64,000 bases of DNA from Sympetrum striolatum (GCA_947579665.1 OX388345.1:32145849-32209848); one strand, 5' to 3'; positions 11,148-24,633 are shown, numbered from the stretch's first letter. Made by a program: numbers and translations. Notes: generated from the letters alone by a model not told the origin.

Positions 11148-12000
11148 GGTTCATCCCCATGCTACCTTAATCGAGCATACATAAAAGTGGAGGGACTGAG
11201 TTCGAGCATCAATCGCGAATGACTTTCCACTTCGTATTTTCTTCCCGGGGTTTCCCCGGTTCACAACGCTGCGTACAAAGTTATTCCTAAATCCCTTCAC
11301 TCAGGAGGTCATGGGAAGCCAATTGAACCTTGTGCCGTTAGACCGTCATTACGGTACTATGTTGAAACATTTGGAGGATATGTTGTTCCATAGGTAACGA
11401 TCAACAAGAAAACAATAACAGCCCCTTCATCCAAACTTTCCTCCCTCATTAACAGTAAAATAGTAGTACAACGCAGGCATTAGTGGAGGTAAATCAGAAA
11501 GTGAACTTAATCGTAGGTGAGATATTCTGAGTAAAATATACTAATGCATTCTGGAAAATAGTGGCTGGATATCATTAGCGAATATGTCTTGAAAGGTAAC
11601 TAGCAAGTCAATTAATACGAAATCATAGCCTGGGTGCAAAAAAGAGAACGTCCCTCTAATCTTACTTTCGCCTTCAAAACAATCTTCGGAGACGTTAATG
11701 GTTCTAACTTCAACAACCTAACTTAAACCGGCAGATAATAGGATGATAATGAGCCATCTAATGAGTTTTCGTCGCAACGATAATGAATCAACGGCTGCAG
11801 AGGTAGGATGCATAAGTTCTAACTACGCTATGGTAGGTCAATTGGAGAATTAATGAGAACTTTGAGTACCTTCTAAAGACGTAGTTTTGATAGTTCATAC
11901 ATTGAATCGAAACAAAAACCCCTTTTAGAAAGTTTCTCTTCAGAAGCATGAATTAAATTACAATAATTATTCACATGAATTAAGTAATTATATAATTGTT

Positions 12001-12240
12001 TACCGGCCTTGGAGGGCGAATGGTTAGCGTTCTAACATTGCTATCCTTCTGACCCCAAGGTCCCGAGTTCGAATCCCGACTGATAGAATTTCTCTGATTA
12101 GGGATTGGTTGTGTCGTCGTCGTTCGTCCATTGTTGCTGTTGCATTGGTGAAGCACCTCCTGACAAGTTCCGTAGAGAGTTTAGGAGGACTTCATCAGAT
12201 GGTGGCAATAGTAGTAAAGTAGGAAAAAATTCAAGCAAAG
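12001..12240 (+). repeat. tRNA-derived SINE-like element, family 2
   Basis: The plus strand carries an A-box-like GGGCGAATGGTTAGCG and a B-box-like GAGTTCGAATCCCGA, followed by a body containing TTGTGTCGTCGTCGTTCG and GAGGACTTCATCAGATGG. The 5' and 3' ends do not form a tRNA acceptor stem, so this is a retroposon-type copy rather than a tRNA gene. Confidence 0.7.
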
Positions 12241-13903
12241 AATAAGGCTATTTAATAACAGAATCTATTCCATGAAACTGTTTCCAGAAAAAGTTTTGAA
12301 TATTGCTTTAAGTTCATCATTTAAACCAGTGAGATCATGAACAAAGAATCAACTGGTAAGCAAAACATATCATATACGTAATAGTAAAATGTAGGCAAAC
12401 ACCTTTCTCAATTTACGTTCACGGTTAAAAGCAATTTCCTCGAGAATCGTAATGGGAAAAATCCACACTTTCCGAATGCACAAATTTCCCCTTTTGCGAT
12501 ACAAGAACTACTGGAAATCCAGGGGAACAAAAAACCTGTCTGTTCAAGAGCAGTTATCGATCAAGTTAAGTATTCAAGACGGAACGCTTCTTTTATGTGC
12601 CTCTCGCTACGGCTATTCTTTCACCGACAAAGACATAACGTTCCAATGAATGTTGAAGACCTTCTCATAACCATAGAAACAATATTACGTTCAAACAAAA
12701 ATTAAACAAATCAAAATCGAAGCGTTTTAACTTGGTTAAATACTATTTTCACAAAGAAACAGAATATTACGCAAATGAAAAATCTAGGGGTTTTCTAACC
12801 TACGACACCTCGGGATTTCCCCTAGGTAATTCCCACGACTACTTTCTATGAAGTGATAAATGCAATAAAGCGTAAAATAACAGGATTGAAATTCCCGAGA
12901 CGCGAGCCAGCTCAGCATTTTAAAGAAGGAAAAAATAAATACAAAGCTGCGAACTATTTATATCATCAACGGATGTTTTTAAAGATATACTTTATATTCA
13001 CTGCGAAGAAACGAGACTATAGATAACGTTACAACGAATTAAACTCGGACGCCGATATTTTCTCGGATAAAAGATAAGCAATCCGATAATAATGCGCAAA
13101 TAATATTAAACTCAAAGCAATGAGTTCGCAATGAAATAGAGATCACTGTATGACAAGCAGAACGAAAATGAACTGACAAAGAAAAATTAACAATGAATCA
13201 TACGTGTTTTCCTATCCCTTACGGTTAAATAAGTGACATAAATCACTAACTGCTGATAATTTCCAGTAAAATAACTTCATATACGGAATAAAAAATAAGA
13301 TAAATTTTCTCCTAGTCTATAAAAGTATGCCATACAAATTTTAAAAGATTTGCTAACATCAAAAAATGAATGCTAATTTTCTCCATACACTCTTGATATT
13401 TATACAATAATCTACATTACGTTCGCTGAATGAAACTGCAAAGAATGGCAGAATTACAACTAAACATTAACCGAAATGAAACTCACCTTCTCTAATATAG
13501 GCCCGCATATCATCTTCTGAACGTCTAAGTCGCATTCACACTCAAAAACAAACTGTCTCCCATAAAATAAGGAAGCTCTCCTGAGAGTTAGTTCACTACT
13601 GAAGGCAATCAAAATCACGAGCATTTTTCCTCGAAACTTTAGATTAGAGGATGACTACCCCGGAACGAAGAAAATGCGCTACTTCTTCGGCCGATAACCA
13701 ATCAACTCCATTGAGGAAAGAATTACCAGAGATAACTCCAAAATCGCGTAAGAATAGAGGTCGACCTTGCGTAAATCAACGAAAAACAAACGATTGGATA
13801 TCGGCTGCTTTAATTTCCTCGTGCATGCGACAAAGTGATAGCGGCAATTTAAGTGATATACTGAGAGGGGCAATTAGTCACACGTGGAAGGGCGTGTGCT
13901 CAC

Positions 13904-14178
13904 CTGTCCGTCCCAGGCGGGGTGCGTGGTCCCCTCCCTCACGCTGGTCCTCGCCTCGTGGTGCGGCGGCGGAGGAGGCGCGGCGACGGCAGTCTGTTGT
14001 GTCGCCGCTGCGGATTCCTCGGCCTCCGGCGTCGAGGAAGTCTTCTCTTCGGCGGGCGGTGGCGGCAGAGGCTGCTGATGCTTCTGGGAATCGGCGAAGC
14101 CCGCTGGTCTGATGCGCAGCTTCACGTAGGGATCGGGGCAGAAGAGTGCGCCCCGGCGAAGGCCACGTGCAGAAAGAC
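13904..14178 (-). CDS. Hecw: Hecw exon: C2 domain, N-terminal half with Pro/Ala insertion
   Basis: A 275-nt exon (acceptor CCATCAG, donor GTGAGC), 91 codons after a two-base split codon, ending in phase 0. Residues 119-137 carry GLRRGALFCPDPYVKLRI, matching the HECW C2 segment GLKKGMFFNPDPYLKISI; the Asp of the PDPY motif is the usual loop-1 calcium/lipid-binding position. The exon ends with REGTTHPAWDGQ, matching the 'NTVNPIWQ' strand. Between these blocks lies a low-complexity insert (about residues 144-198) with PLPPPP, a TEAEES-like acidic patch and a second run of five prolines. It is clearly longer than the roughly 25-residue loop in human HECW1. The C2 domain probably directs the ligase to membranes or proteins. 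Confidence 0.92.
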
Positions 14179-17100
14179 CTGATGGAAAAGGCGGGAGGTT
14201 AAGGAAAAAGGCGGTCCACGCATTGTGAGCGTCTTCCTGGAATCTGAGCGGAAGTTTTACGGCTTACTGATTTACATTCGACCGCTCAGTGCCCTTTCGT
14301 GGTATATTTTCGGTTGCGTTGGTGGTGAGGAATGTAGGTGAACCGTGGAAGGCAGTGGGTCATCCATGAGATTTAATAGACATGGGCATGATGGTTACAT
14401 GGGTTTCTTATTGCAAAATGTTTTGAATAAAGATTGAGAAACACCAAAAAGTTTTCCATTTGGAGTATTATAAAAAAACAGGTACTTCGGTTTCAACCGA
14501 TGAGGGGACACTGCAATAATATTTTAAATTGAATGAAATTTGAGGGATTTTGGAAGCATTTTAGGGCATCTGAACACCGTATAATCTAGAATATGAATGT
14601 ATATTTTATTGCGTTTACACGTAGGAAAATTCGGTGCGTATCTCATTCGATGGCGTACTAAATTCACAACATAATACATCATTGCAAAGGAGATATAACA
14701 GAAAAAATTGCTTTAACCATATAATTTTAAGGTATGAGTTAGTTTTACATGTGCAAGTTAACTATTTCTATTCGTAAGCAATCGCATGAAAGAAATTCTT
14801 TTTCAATTAATTTAAAAAATGAAAAGTGACGACGTTTTATGCAATCCACGGGATATCAAGACATTCCTTTGATTAAATCCAATGCAGAGGCAGACTGATA
14901 GCGTTAAATTTATTCCTTAATATTAAAAGAAGTCCCAGTTCATTACAGATGAGCATTATTCAACATGCTGTCAGAAATTTATACAAACATTTTGATTTAT
15001 AGAAGCTTCAAAATGTAATCAAAAACATTAACTGAAGAGTTCTGTACACACGTTGTAAAAACAAGTTTTTATATTAAACCTAAGAATTTCTTCCAACATG
15101 ATAGGTATACGTTAAAATCTCTAATTTACATAATATTGCTTGTTTTAGATGTAAGAAATAGGCTGAAATAATAGCTTCACTTTGAGGATGAATTATTGGT
15201 AATAAACGGTTTTCCACGATTAAGAAGTAGAAGGGCTACCGAGGAACTGTTGCATATCACAATACCGCACTTTAGCATTTCAGCATCGTGTGGATGATAA
15301 AACTTGCAACATTCAACTATAAAAATACTAACAGGAACTGAAGGACACCAATTGGATCGCAAGTATCACTAAAGACCACACTGAAAGGTTTGGTAGTCGT
15401 ATCTCACATCACACAACCCATATACGGCGATCCCAAATAACCGCAATCACTGCTGATTGCGCTTCCCGCGTAAGCTCAAGCAATTCGAATCGGTACTCCC
15501 GTAAAGAAAGGGCAACCTACGGCGATGACGATTCAAGAGCCGAATTACGTACATTACTAGCCCATGCGGGTCCATGTGGAGACATAATGGCGTGAATGAG
15601 CCTTGGATGCGGAGGTTGAGGTGGTGGAGACCCAAAACAAGACCGTGCTGGACCTTATGGCGATCGCCGGCTGAATAAGGAAACAAATGAGTGGCGTCGA
15701 ACGTGATAACGCGTTCGATTAGTTTGGTTAATCGCGTTTTTTCCACTACGGGATGGACGCGTGGGTTAGGGGAAGCATAGGAAGGCCATTAGCTCAATCC
15801 TTTCCTGGACGTACGGACGATGAATTGGGATGGCTATTGCGAGATAAGGAATCCCGTGGCGATGGAGATAGACGCACATTTGAGGAAGACAACCGCGATG
15901 AATTGGCTCTTTTTTTCTGCTCACCTGTCTCTGGCGTTTCGAGAGGGAAAAATGACGCGCCTTACCACTCTCTCGAGGAAAGCAATTACTTTTTGCGAAA
16001 CGTCTTTTTGCGCATTCGACTCAAATGATGTTCTGCTGCAGCGGATGGATTCCTTCCTTCGCGATTCAGAGATCTCTGCGTTGCGAGACGACCTTCCGAT
16101 AATTGACGCATCGGAAATTGATGACATTTTATCGCTGCGATTTGTATTCGTTGAGGATGTGTCGTCGCGGAACACAACTACGGGTGCGGATTGAGTTGCA
16201 ATGGACGAGATCGTTCACTCATCTATTGCGGAACTTACAAGACGTGAGATGGGACGTGAATCATAGACGAGCATTTCTGTTGAATGAAAACGTGGTACTC
16301 ATCCACTTTTGCTTCCTTGTTTCTGAATAAGGAGAAATTGAAAGAAAACGTGAAAGGAAAGAGAGAGGGAAGGTAAGTGGCGGAACTGCAGTGGGCCACT
16401 TACGGAGTATGGGGTACATGCAATTGATGCAAACTAATCTTCCGGATGATAAATTGTCGAGGGATCAAAATTTGTCACGTGTGGCCCTAGTGTAGTAGCG
16501 AGATCCTTGATGGTCAATATTTAGAGAAAAAACAAAGGGAGAACCAGAAAAATTACATCACTAATTCAACCAGGGATCGCTGGATTAAACCAACGCTGTC
16601 CACAGGCTTAGAACTTCGATTATCAGTTTTTCAACGCTTCTTAATTAACGTCTCGATGCCAGCACGCACTTCTTATTCACAACTAGACGGTAATGTAGAA
16701 CTGTTAACCAATTAAGAGTTAGATGTATATCAATCACACTATTCTTTTCGGGTAGGCACATTAGTTTTCTCGAATATTCATAATGCTTGTACTGCACACT
16801 TTTAATCCTTTCTTACAACCTTCCCAATTTAAGATTCCCTTTATTTCTTTAAGCTACATAAGTCTCTTCTATTCAGCACCTTATATAGCAAGTTTGAGCA
16901 GTGTTTTCCTGATTATTTCCTTCTTTTAGTATCATTCAGTTTCCCCTTCCACTATGTAGAACTTTCTGCTACCAGGATGCTAAATGAGGATGACGTGTGG
17001 AATTAGGCACAAATAACAAACTAGGAATATAATTACAGAAGAAAAAGATTCGCAACAACACGCCAAGATGAAGAGGGATTCCAGAAGTCATAAAAGCCAC

Positions 17101-18001
17101 GAAACTTAGGCATAGATGAACAGGAAGAAGGGATAGGCGAGATGCTCAACTGTGCGGCTTAGGATAGCACCAAAACACAATCTTGAGTGATGGAGATGCT
17201 AAAATCTAAGGACTAAAACATTTCCCTTGTCTCACAAGCAGTAACACATTCATAAAACCGCCACTCGTTACATCACTCCCACCTGTGAAATCAGCATCCT
17301 GAACGCACTCGATGATTCTCCTCTTGGCCATCGAGTCTCATTCACCAACAGAAGCAGCTGCTCTTACATCCTCGACTATTTTAAAGCCAAGATACACACG
17401 TCTCCCTATTATACGCCTCTACTCCCCCGCGAGAGGTAATTCCGAGAAACTAACTCGGAATATTAAGACTATACGCCGGTAAAACAATGCGAAATCGAAT
17501 CGCCGATCTCTATTTATGGCTAGAATCCAAAAGGCGTATCAAGGCGATTCCAGCCGTCATAAAACCGTTGCCTCAGCCAGACGAACAATTCTGATGCAGG
17601 CTTCACAGCGGATTCCATAAAATGGACAATTCACGACGAAGGCGGTGAATTAACATAAAATATGGGAATGTCATTAAAGTTTATGGTCTTAAGAGTTGCT
17701 TCGATAATTCCCCTTGTTGTTTCAATATGATACAAAGTATCCGAAGGCAAAGAGCATTAAGCGAGATTAATGGTGATAAGAAAAAGCCTATAAATAATAA
17801 TGCGACGCGATTCAGAAAAAAGCGGATGTTCTTTACCCGAAGATCGATTACGGAGGCATATATTTTGCAATGTTTTTAAGGACCTGATTTAATGATGTTG
17901 CACAGGAAATTTTCCATTGATAGGGATTTTTTATACTTGCGAGATTATTTTAACGATATACATTTTATATTTTATACTAACATAAATATCCCGCGAGGAG
18001 C

Positions 18002-18030
18002 CAGTGGCGTGTAGCAAGGGGTGTACTGAC
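18002..18030 (+). mobile_element. hAT-like terminal fragment
   Basis: CAGTGGCGTGTAGCAAGG resembles the CAGTGGCGTA-type ends of hAT elements. The opposite end and a target duplication were not located, so this is a possible remnant only. Confidence 0.3.
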
Positions 18031-19117
18031 ACCAACATTCTTATATAAACTACTCTGCTAGCTTCTCTAAGTATTAGTTTTCTTCGGTGTTCTATTTTTT
18101 CAATATTTATTTCTTTCTTAAAAAATCATATGAAAAACGATTACTTGTTAGAAAAGACTAATTAATCTCAATATCGTCCTAATAAAAGGCTCTATATTAT
18201 AAATAAATATAATAGTTTACGGAATTAACCATAGAGAACTTAAAAAAAACGAAATTCAGGTTTCGAAAGAATTGAAAATAAAAGAAAATTACTGTAAAAT
18301 AATTTAAACTACATAATTTTCTCGGAATTGAGCATATCTGAGATTAGTTTTGCTCTGATTAACATAGTGCGGAGAAATTACGAAGTGTTTTATAAATTAA
18401 ATAATTCTTTACTATGACCGATGAGATAAAATAATCTGGAGCTCTACAGAAAAACAAAGCTGAGAAAATGATACACTGATGAAAGTTGTTCCATATCCAT
18501 TCCACATAATACGAATTCCCATAAAAAAATAAAAATACAGAGACTCGAGAATACATACGTTACGATCTGCAGCGGACGGACATTTAAAACAGATTTGAAT
18601 ACCTCTTCGAAACGAATTCGCACGAAAAACTGGAATGCCATTAAAGTTCCAACGAGAAAAAACGAAGGGCCCGTCAGATTTCAGAACCAGTTTCAGGAAC
18701 GAGGTAAAATCACCGCCTCTCCATTTCTGGTAATGACAGCTCGCCGAGGAAATCGAAAAACGCAACCAAATCGGCCCGCGATGATGACATACGGCAGCGA
18801 CTCGCAAAAACAGAGATCCTTCGCGATATAATATACGAGGGAAAGCGACCGGGGCGAATTAATAACGACACCGCAAGCTTGCTTTTAAATTGCAGTCCCG
18901 AGACATCTTTACCGCCGATGGGAACGAGTTTAGCAAAAATGTTCATGTCTACGGAGAGAAACATCTAACTACCGCATATACTCTTGTATAAGTATATGAG
19001 CTTTTTAGCACATTTCCGTGCTTAAAGAGCTACCCTCGGCTTATACTCGAGTTGAGGGTCCCGCTTGCCTATTCTCCGGTGGGAAAAGTCCGTCGTTGCC
19101 GGAAATCGGCTTGTAAA

Positions 19118-19790
19118 TTCCTCACTTGATCTACTAATAATTCTTTTCAAATTTAACCTACTGATTCCTCAATAATTGTAATTTTATTGGTATATATTTT
19201 TATTTTGAACTTTACCAATAGATTCTGCATTTCCCACTATAGGCTTTTACTCGAGATATTTAGTTTTCCCAGTTTTTTGAGATATTTGTGACCGAAACGT
19301 TCTTAAAACCAATTGGTACAATATGTTAAACAATGAAAGAAAATCATTTTGACTTTACGGAAAATACTTAGTTTAAGGCTACAATCTCATTGTTTTTCAT
19401 CATTGTGAGGAAATTGAAACACTTTATTTTTTATATTAAAATAGATATATGTTAGCGACCTAATTATTCTATAATAGCGGGTCGCCAATATTTTGCAAAA
19501 TTATTCAAGTTCAGTCGATGCTGAATCCTTAATTTAATTAAATTGCGAAATTCCTCACTTGCTCATTTGACGATTCTTTCAAAAATTTAACCTATTGAAG
19601 CTTCAATTACTGTAATTTTTTTAGTATATATTTTTATTTTGAAATTCTCCAGTAACTTATGCATTTTCCACCCTAGGTTTATAAACGAGTTGATCAGTTT
19701 TCCCAATTTTTGTGATAAAATTAGGTGCATAGGCTTATATTCGGGCCCACTTACACACGAGTATATACGGTGCCAAACACCGAGAAAGTA
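19118..19790 (+). repeat. Diverged direct repeat pair (about 430 bp apart)
   Basis: AAATTCCTCACTTGATCTAC at about 19118 and AAATTCCTCACTTGCTCATT at about 19548 begin two copies that share TTTAACCTA, TATATATTTTTATTTTGAA, a GCATTT block and AGTTTTCCCA in the same order. The second copy ends in CACGAGTATATACGG. No coding capacity; probably a duplicated fragment of a transposable element. Confidence 0.6.
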
Positions 19791-20115
19791 GAGGCGAGAA
19801 AAAACTCCGCGAATGGGTGTAACGCTCGCGAAAGGCATTAAAGCACCGTGAATACCTGTTTCCTATGACGCTGCCGTCGCGAAATACCATCGTCGATTTT
19901 TTCCCCGAGCGCGAAAACTATGAAAAAAGACGAGCGTTCCGCGAATGGATAAGCGGCATTTTTTTCCGAGTGCCGCGAATAGAAACGTTTCCTCCGCGGA
20001 ACGGTGTCGCCTATTTTTCGCTAAACCCCTTTCAGCGCCGGAAACCCTTTGATCAGGCGGCAAAGGGGAGACAGATGACAGCACGGTTAAAAAGAAGGCC
20101 CGGGGAATGTCTCAC

Positions 20116-20352
20116 CTGACACGCGGAACTGCACCAGCTCGGAGTCTCCTTCAGCCTTGGACGCCTCGGGCGTTGCAGCGGCCCCCGCCGCCGGCACGGG
20201 GGACCCCGGAGGAGACGATGCGGCGGCGGCGGTGGGCTGCTGGGGCGTGGGGGCCAGAAGGCTTATGGGCAGCAGCGGCTCCGAAGAGGCGAGACAGGCC
20301 AGGCTGAGGCCGCTGTAGTATCTGAAGCACAGTCTTCGATGGTCATCATCAC
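20116..20352 (-). CDS. Hecw: Hecw exon: end of HECW_N domain and first C2 strand
   Basis: A 237-nt exon (acceptor CCGCAG at 20353, donor GTGAGA from 20115) that starts with the last two bases of a codon and ends with one base. Residues 40-117 begin with DDDHRRLCFRYYSG, which matches the ETKICFKYYHG block that closes the HECW N-terminal domain. A Pro/Ala-rich stretch of about 45 residues (SLLAPTPQQPTAAAASS and on) follows. The exon ends with ELVQFRVS, the first beta strand of the C2 domain. The Pro/Ala spacer is GC-rich and longer than the equivalent human linker. The N-terminal domain is defined by sequence conservation in the family; its exact molecular role is not evident here. Confidence 0.9.
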
Positions 20353-21695
20353 CTGCGGATGGAGAGAGACCACGTGACGTGCATTAGTCGGGAGGAGTGG
20401 CGAGGAAAAATACACGGGCGCGCGTCGCTTTCGCTTGAGTCATTATTTTTCGACGGGATGACGCTGTGGTTCGGGGGAATCGTAAAAAAGGCGGTCGGTT
20501 ATGCAGTCGAGGATTATCCGTTGGAATTTGGCGAGGATGGGATGATTTCTGAGGAAAGGGAGTGAATGTTAGATATTAATGAGCTTCAAATGAGTAAGTG
20601 AATGAGTCTTAAGAAAATGAAATCCCCTTTCTCGCGGAAAACATCGTCGTAAGTAGTATCATCAATTTCATCGAAAATATTACAGTTAATAATCTTGACT
20701 ATTTCACAGAAAATATTATGAATATTATCTTTAACCATTTATAGTTAATTTTTATTAATCATCATTTATTACAGATTATTATTAAATTCTCTTAGACATA
20801 ATTATCATTTAAGAATTAATATTAATCTGTTCCATAGTCTAAAATACAAAGTACGAATTCAAAGTTTAATATCTATGAACGTCAACATCCACGATTAGAA
20901 ACACATAATATCCCCAAGATATTTTACCTTTATTATAATTTTAATTGGAAGATGACAAATACAAAAATTATATTTCTTTGAGCGAAAAATCTAAATTAAC
21001 AATCGAAGGGTATTTATTTATTTGTTGTGTCAAATTTAATTCAGACGGAAAATAAATTAATAAATAAATAAAAATAAAATAAAAAATAAAACCTTCTAAT
21101 GCAACAAAATGTCAATAATTATAGATTGATAACCTTCATCCAAAAGGTCGACTTGAGACGTAAACTTAATAAATAAGTAAATATCTTTAAAAGTATTCTT
21201 TCCTGCAATATCTTAATTTCTTTGTGTATAAAATGTATACAATTCTCACTGGGAAACCTTTTATTACCGTAAGAAATGCAATTACGAGAAGAATTAAAAG
21301 CAAGCCTATTCTCTGAATAAATATTTGGATACTTCTTCTGCATACGGAACCGTGCAAAACAAAATAAGGCACTTTGATCGAGACAAGCGCAAAGATTACT
21401 TGCAACCGACACCTGCCGAGATAATAAAAATAATTAACTTCCACGCCATAGTAATCGATCATCGTTTCGAAACGAAGGCAAATGTGCATCATTTCGAAAC
21501 GCTTCCGCGAATCGGAAACAAAACACCGATAATGCGGAGATGATTATTAAGGGACGCAACAGGTGCTCATTATCGACTTAATTTGGGTTTATCGGGGACT
21601 GACGCCGAGGCTCGAGCGGGGGATACAACAGATTCGTGCAAACGAGTAATCGGTCAATACTACTGCCACTTAATCGCGTTTCGAGCGGTACTCAC
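20353..21695 (-). other. Hecw intron, 1.3 kb
   Basis: AT-rich intron with an A/T-only stretch near 21050-21095 (AATAAATAAATAAAAATAAA). No repeat, RNA gene or exon recognised. Confidence 0.8.
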
Positions 21696-21809
21696 GAGAG
21701 TGCGTTGCCGACGGCGGGAGTTCGATGAGCCACGGAAGTCTGCCTTCAGCTCCCGATACGCCTTCGCTCCTGCATTCCAAAAGGCGCCTTCTGGAAGGGT
21801 CGCATTCAT
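21696..21809 (-). CDS. Hecw: Hecw exon: HECW_N domain, first part in window
   Basis: A 114-nt exon with acceptor TTTCCAG at 21810 and donor GTGAGT from 21695. The correct frame starts with two bases (AT) completing a split codon, probably GAT (Asp), and ends with one base (C) that joins GT of the next exon to give Arg. Residues 2-38 include CRSEGVSG and GRLPWLIE, which align with the NRGVNG and GQIIWKI region of vertebrate HECW1. The alternative frame beginning ATG at the first base is also open, but it shows no similarity and cannot join the next exon in phase. The preceding exon, expected to encode the rest of the domain, was not found in the 42 kb to the right. Confidence 0.85.
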
Positions 21810-24589
21810 CTGGAAAGGAGGAAAAAGAAAGGAATGAGCACCATAAGTAGTTTTAGAGTATAGAAAAATGTGGAAATTCGGCAACGATTAGGGTATATCG
21901 AAATATTTTTACTGTTTTTTTTTGGTTGTTCACAAAAGATGCATGCACATTTAGGTTTCCCTTCATCTTTTCTTGTAAAAGTGAGCAAAGTTAAAAGTAG
22001 CAAGGCTTCCTGAAACACATGTGGCATGTGGAAGTATTGCACACCATGATCAGTAGGTTACTCAACATAACACAATGAATCACGACATAAAACATGGTTT
22101 TCATACTAAACCTATATTATGCCCATTGCATACAAACTAAACCAATATTAACCATAATACATATTTTCTTCTTATTCTTCTATAGTTATCTTTGCTTACA
22201 AAATCGTATGTAAGAGTCTTTTTGCATGATCAGGATAAGGTGACTACGTAAGATGATTCAACGAATAAGGCATTAAACGAACTTGCCAAGAATCTTAAAT
22301 AAATAAATAAAAAGTTTTCCTCTTATTTTTCGAAAGGTTCTTCTTAACTGACAAAATTTTCTCTTCATGTTCAAGCACAGATCTTCAACTCACGATAAAA
22401 ATATAATTTTTGATAATTTTTCAAACGAAGAAAGCTTCTTCGAACTTAAGCCATCATTCACGCATACTAAGATATGGCTATTGATTTTTGTAGCGCATTC
22501 TAAAAAGTAACAATTATACAAATGACGAGTATCTTTAAAATTTCTAATTTCCTCAATGAATCGCAAGGATTTTAAGTACATTTTCTTTCATTGCAATGGT
22601 TATTCACTCTACTTCGTTCTACTGAGTAGCTTAAACAGATTTTTACTTCTCAACTTTACTTTACTTAGAAACTATTTACTGCAAGCACCGCACCGAGTTC
22701 AATTTTCCTAAAGTGCCTCAACTAGTAAACAGTGGATCTATTCCAATTTTCTTCTCTTAATAGTGTTTCAAGCGTGAAGATTCTCCGCAATGCCCTTCTC
22801 CAAACTTCTCTTCCCTTATTTCACCTCACTTTGGCAGACCCGTCTATTTAATGTCTCGCATTAGGGAAGAAAAACAGCGAAGCACTGTCGCTCCTGCTCC
22901 AAAACTAAGGAAAACCCGTTTAGTTTTACGCGAGGAAATCGCAAATGGCTTTATTTCAGTGCCAATTATTCTCAACTGCAGTTTGCAGCGTCTGCTACCG
23001 TAGACTGCACTGGATTAGACGGATTTTAGCTTAAGGAGATAGAGATTATCGACACTGCTCCAACTCCGGAACTATCCCCTAATCCAATTAACACTTATGC
23101 AGAGAATCTCGACCTGATAATTACTAACTAGAGAATTATTTTCCTCCATTGCTTTAATGAGTATGAGTCAGATATTAACTCAACTTTCACGCCAGTATGG
23201 AAGGTCTTGTGTCCTATTAAAAGTCATTATTATTTTAAATGGTTAATATCATTTTACAAAGGTACTTCAAAACGTGCGATCTGTTCATTTTAACGCACTG
23301 TTGATTAGAAAGCTTCCGCTTTGTACAGAAGCTCCTGTATTCCTGAAAACATCGCTAAAATTTATCGTGCCACAATTTAAAATTAAATTATTTGAGAAGT
23401 TTTTGACAAAATTATGTACCTCCTCAGATAAAGAATATTATCTATTCGTAAGTCCATCTCAATGTTCGTATATCTAAAAGATTTCCTGTAGGTTTCAAGC
23501 TCACCTTTTTCACCAGTTTCAAAATTAAATAATAGAGAAAAAACTTTTTATACTTTCGTAAATATGTGTGGATTCTTGAAAACACACAAACCCTTATTAA
23601 AAATATTATTTGTTTATTTTGTTATTTCGACTAAAATTTTTTTACGTCCTAAATGCCTTGTGCTGTGCTTAGAATGACTATTTTTAAAAGATGAATTATG
23701 TATTCGCTCGCATACTATAAGAGTCTGAGGTCTGAGGTTGCATAACGCAAGGTGTTTTGCTCGTTACCCGCTGTTGTCAAAATTTCTGATTTGACTCTTT
23801 AGCTAGTGAGGTTGGAAACTCTACGTCACCATTTGTCCCAAGTTAACACAGCATGTTCATGAAGAATAAAATTTAAGTTCACTTTTAGAATAAGCGGAAT
23901 TACTTTCTTCATGAAAGCAAATAAAAAAATTACCAGTCCCACATTCAGGAATAAAGATGAAATATCCCAATATTTTGGACAATACCTCTCAGGGTATATA
24001 TCGGTTGAACTTCATTTTCCTCCATCGCGACAGCTGTCGCTCTATCTAAGTGCCTTTGAGGATTCAGGAGATATTCAACCAGTGGATAGCGCATACTCCT
24101 CGATTACATCTTGCTGTTTCATCCCCTGGAGATCGTGTCCCTTCGCCATGCACATTTACACTTCACTCAAAACAAGCGACTGCCCTGACCTAATTCAATA
24201 ACCAGGTTTGAAATACGTCATCGATCCAATCAACTTCTTAATCAACCATTTCCGCTGGGACGGTTGACCACGGCGCAAACGGAGTCGCAAACCACAGGGG
24301 TGATTACGTGGACAGAGCTTACTGATAAGGTCGATAGATAGATGAAGAAGGCACTTGCTACTGGAGGCATCTACAACAAGAGTTTCTGTAGAGAGGATAT
24401 AGATGAGATAGCGAATAGTTCAACTCCTATGGAATAAACTATTAATTAACATTTTCGCTAAAATGTTTAAATTCATTTTTATTTATAATATATATTTTTA
24501 AAATTTATATCATTAAAATAAATATTTTTTTATAATTTATATTCTTATTACATTTATCCATGATATTAAATTTATTTTTTCGCTTTTTC
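21810..24589. other. Intronic stretch without recognisable features
   Basis: AT-rich sequence. Open frames (for example 23911-24201 on the plus strand) lack recognisable domains and codon structure. I see nothing supportable here. Confidence 0.6.
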
Positions 24590-24633
24590 GATATTGTACT
24601 TTTTCCATTTTTTTGTGGAAAAAGTACAATATC
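24590..24633. repeat. Perfect 18-bp inverted repeat (hairpin)
   Basis: GATATTGTACTTTTTCCA and its exact complement flank an 8-nt T-rich loop. It sits in a very AT-rich neighbourhood and could be cruciform-forming DNA or the relic of a small foldback element. Confidence 0.9.

Larger units (their letters stand above)
8043..13903 (-). other. Hecw intron, 5.9 kb
   Basis: This intron splits the C2 domain. It holds a foldback MITE-like element (8398-8553), a dispersed repeat copy (9960-10175), a 29-bp tandem duplication (10200-10258), a SINE-like remnant (10456-10505), a TTAA-bounded inverted-repeat element (10656-11147) and a SINE-like copy (12001-12240). Nothing was recognised at 8554-9959 or 12241-13903. 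Confidence 0.8.
14179..20115 (-). other. Hecw intron, 5.9 kb
   Basis: AT-rich with CpG-richer patches (15750-16200, 18560-18960, 19800-20100). It contains a hAT-like end fragment at 18002 and a diverged direct repeat pair at 19118/19548. No exon, RNA gene or convincing protein frame was recognised. Confidence 0.8.

Noticed and set aside
13651..14182. Plus-strand open frames over the C2 exon
   Set aside because: Antisense shadows of the C2-encoding exon.
21660..21884. Minus-strand 74-codon frame starting before the acceptor at 21810
   Set aside because: It runs through the splice sites and uses a frame that cannot join the next exon; the HECW similarity is in the +2 frame.
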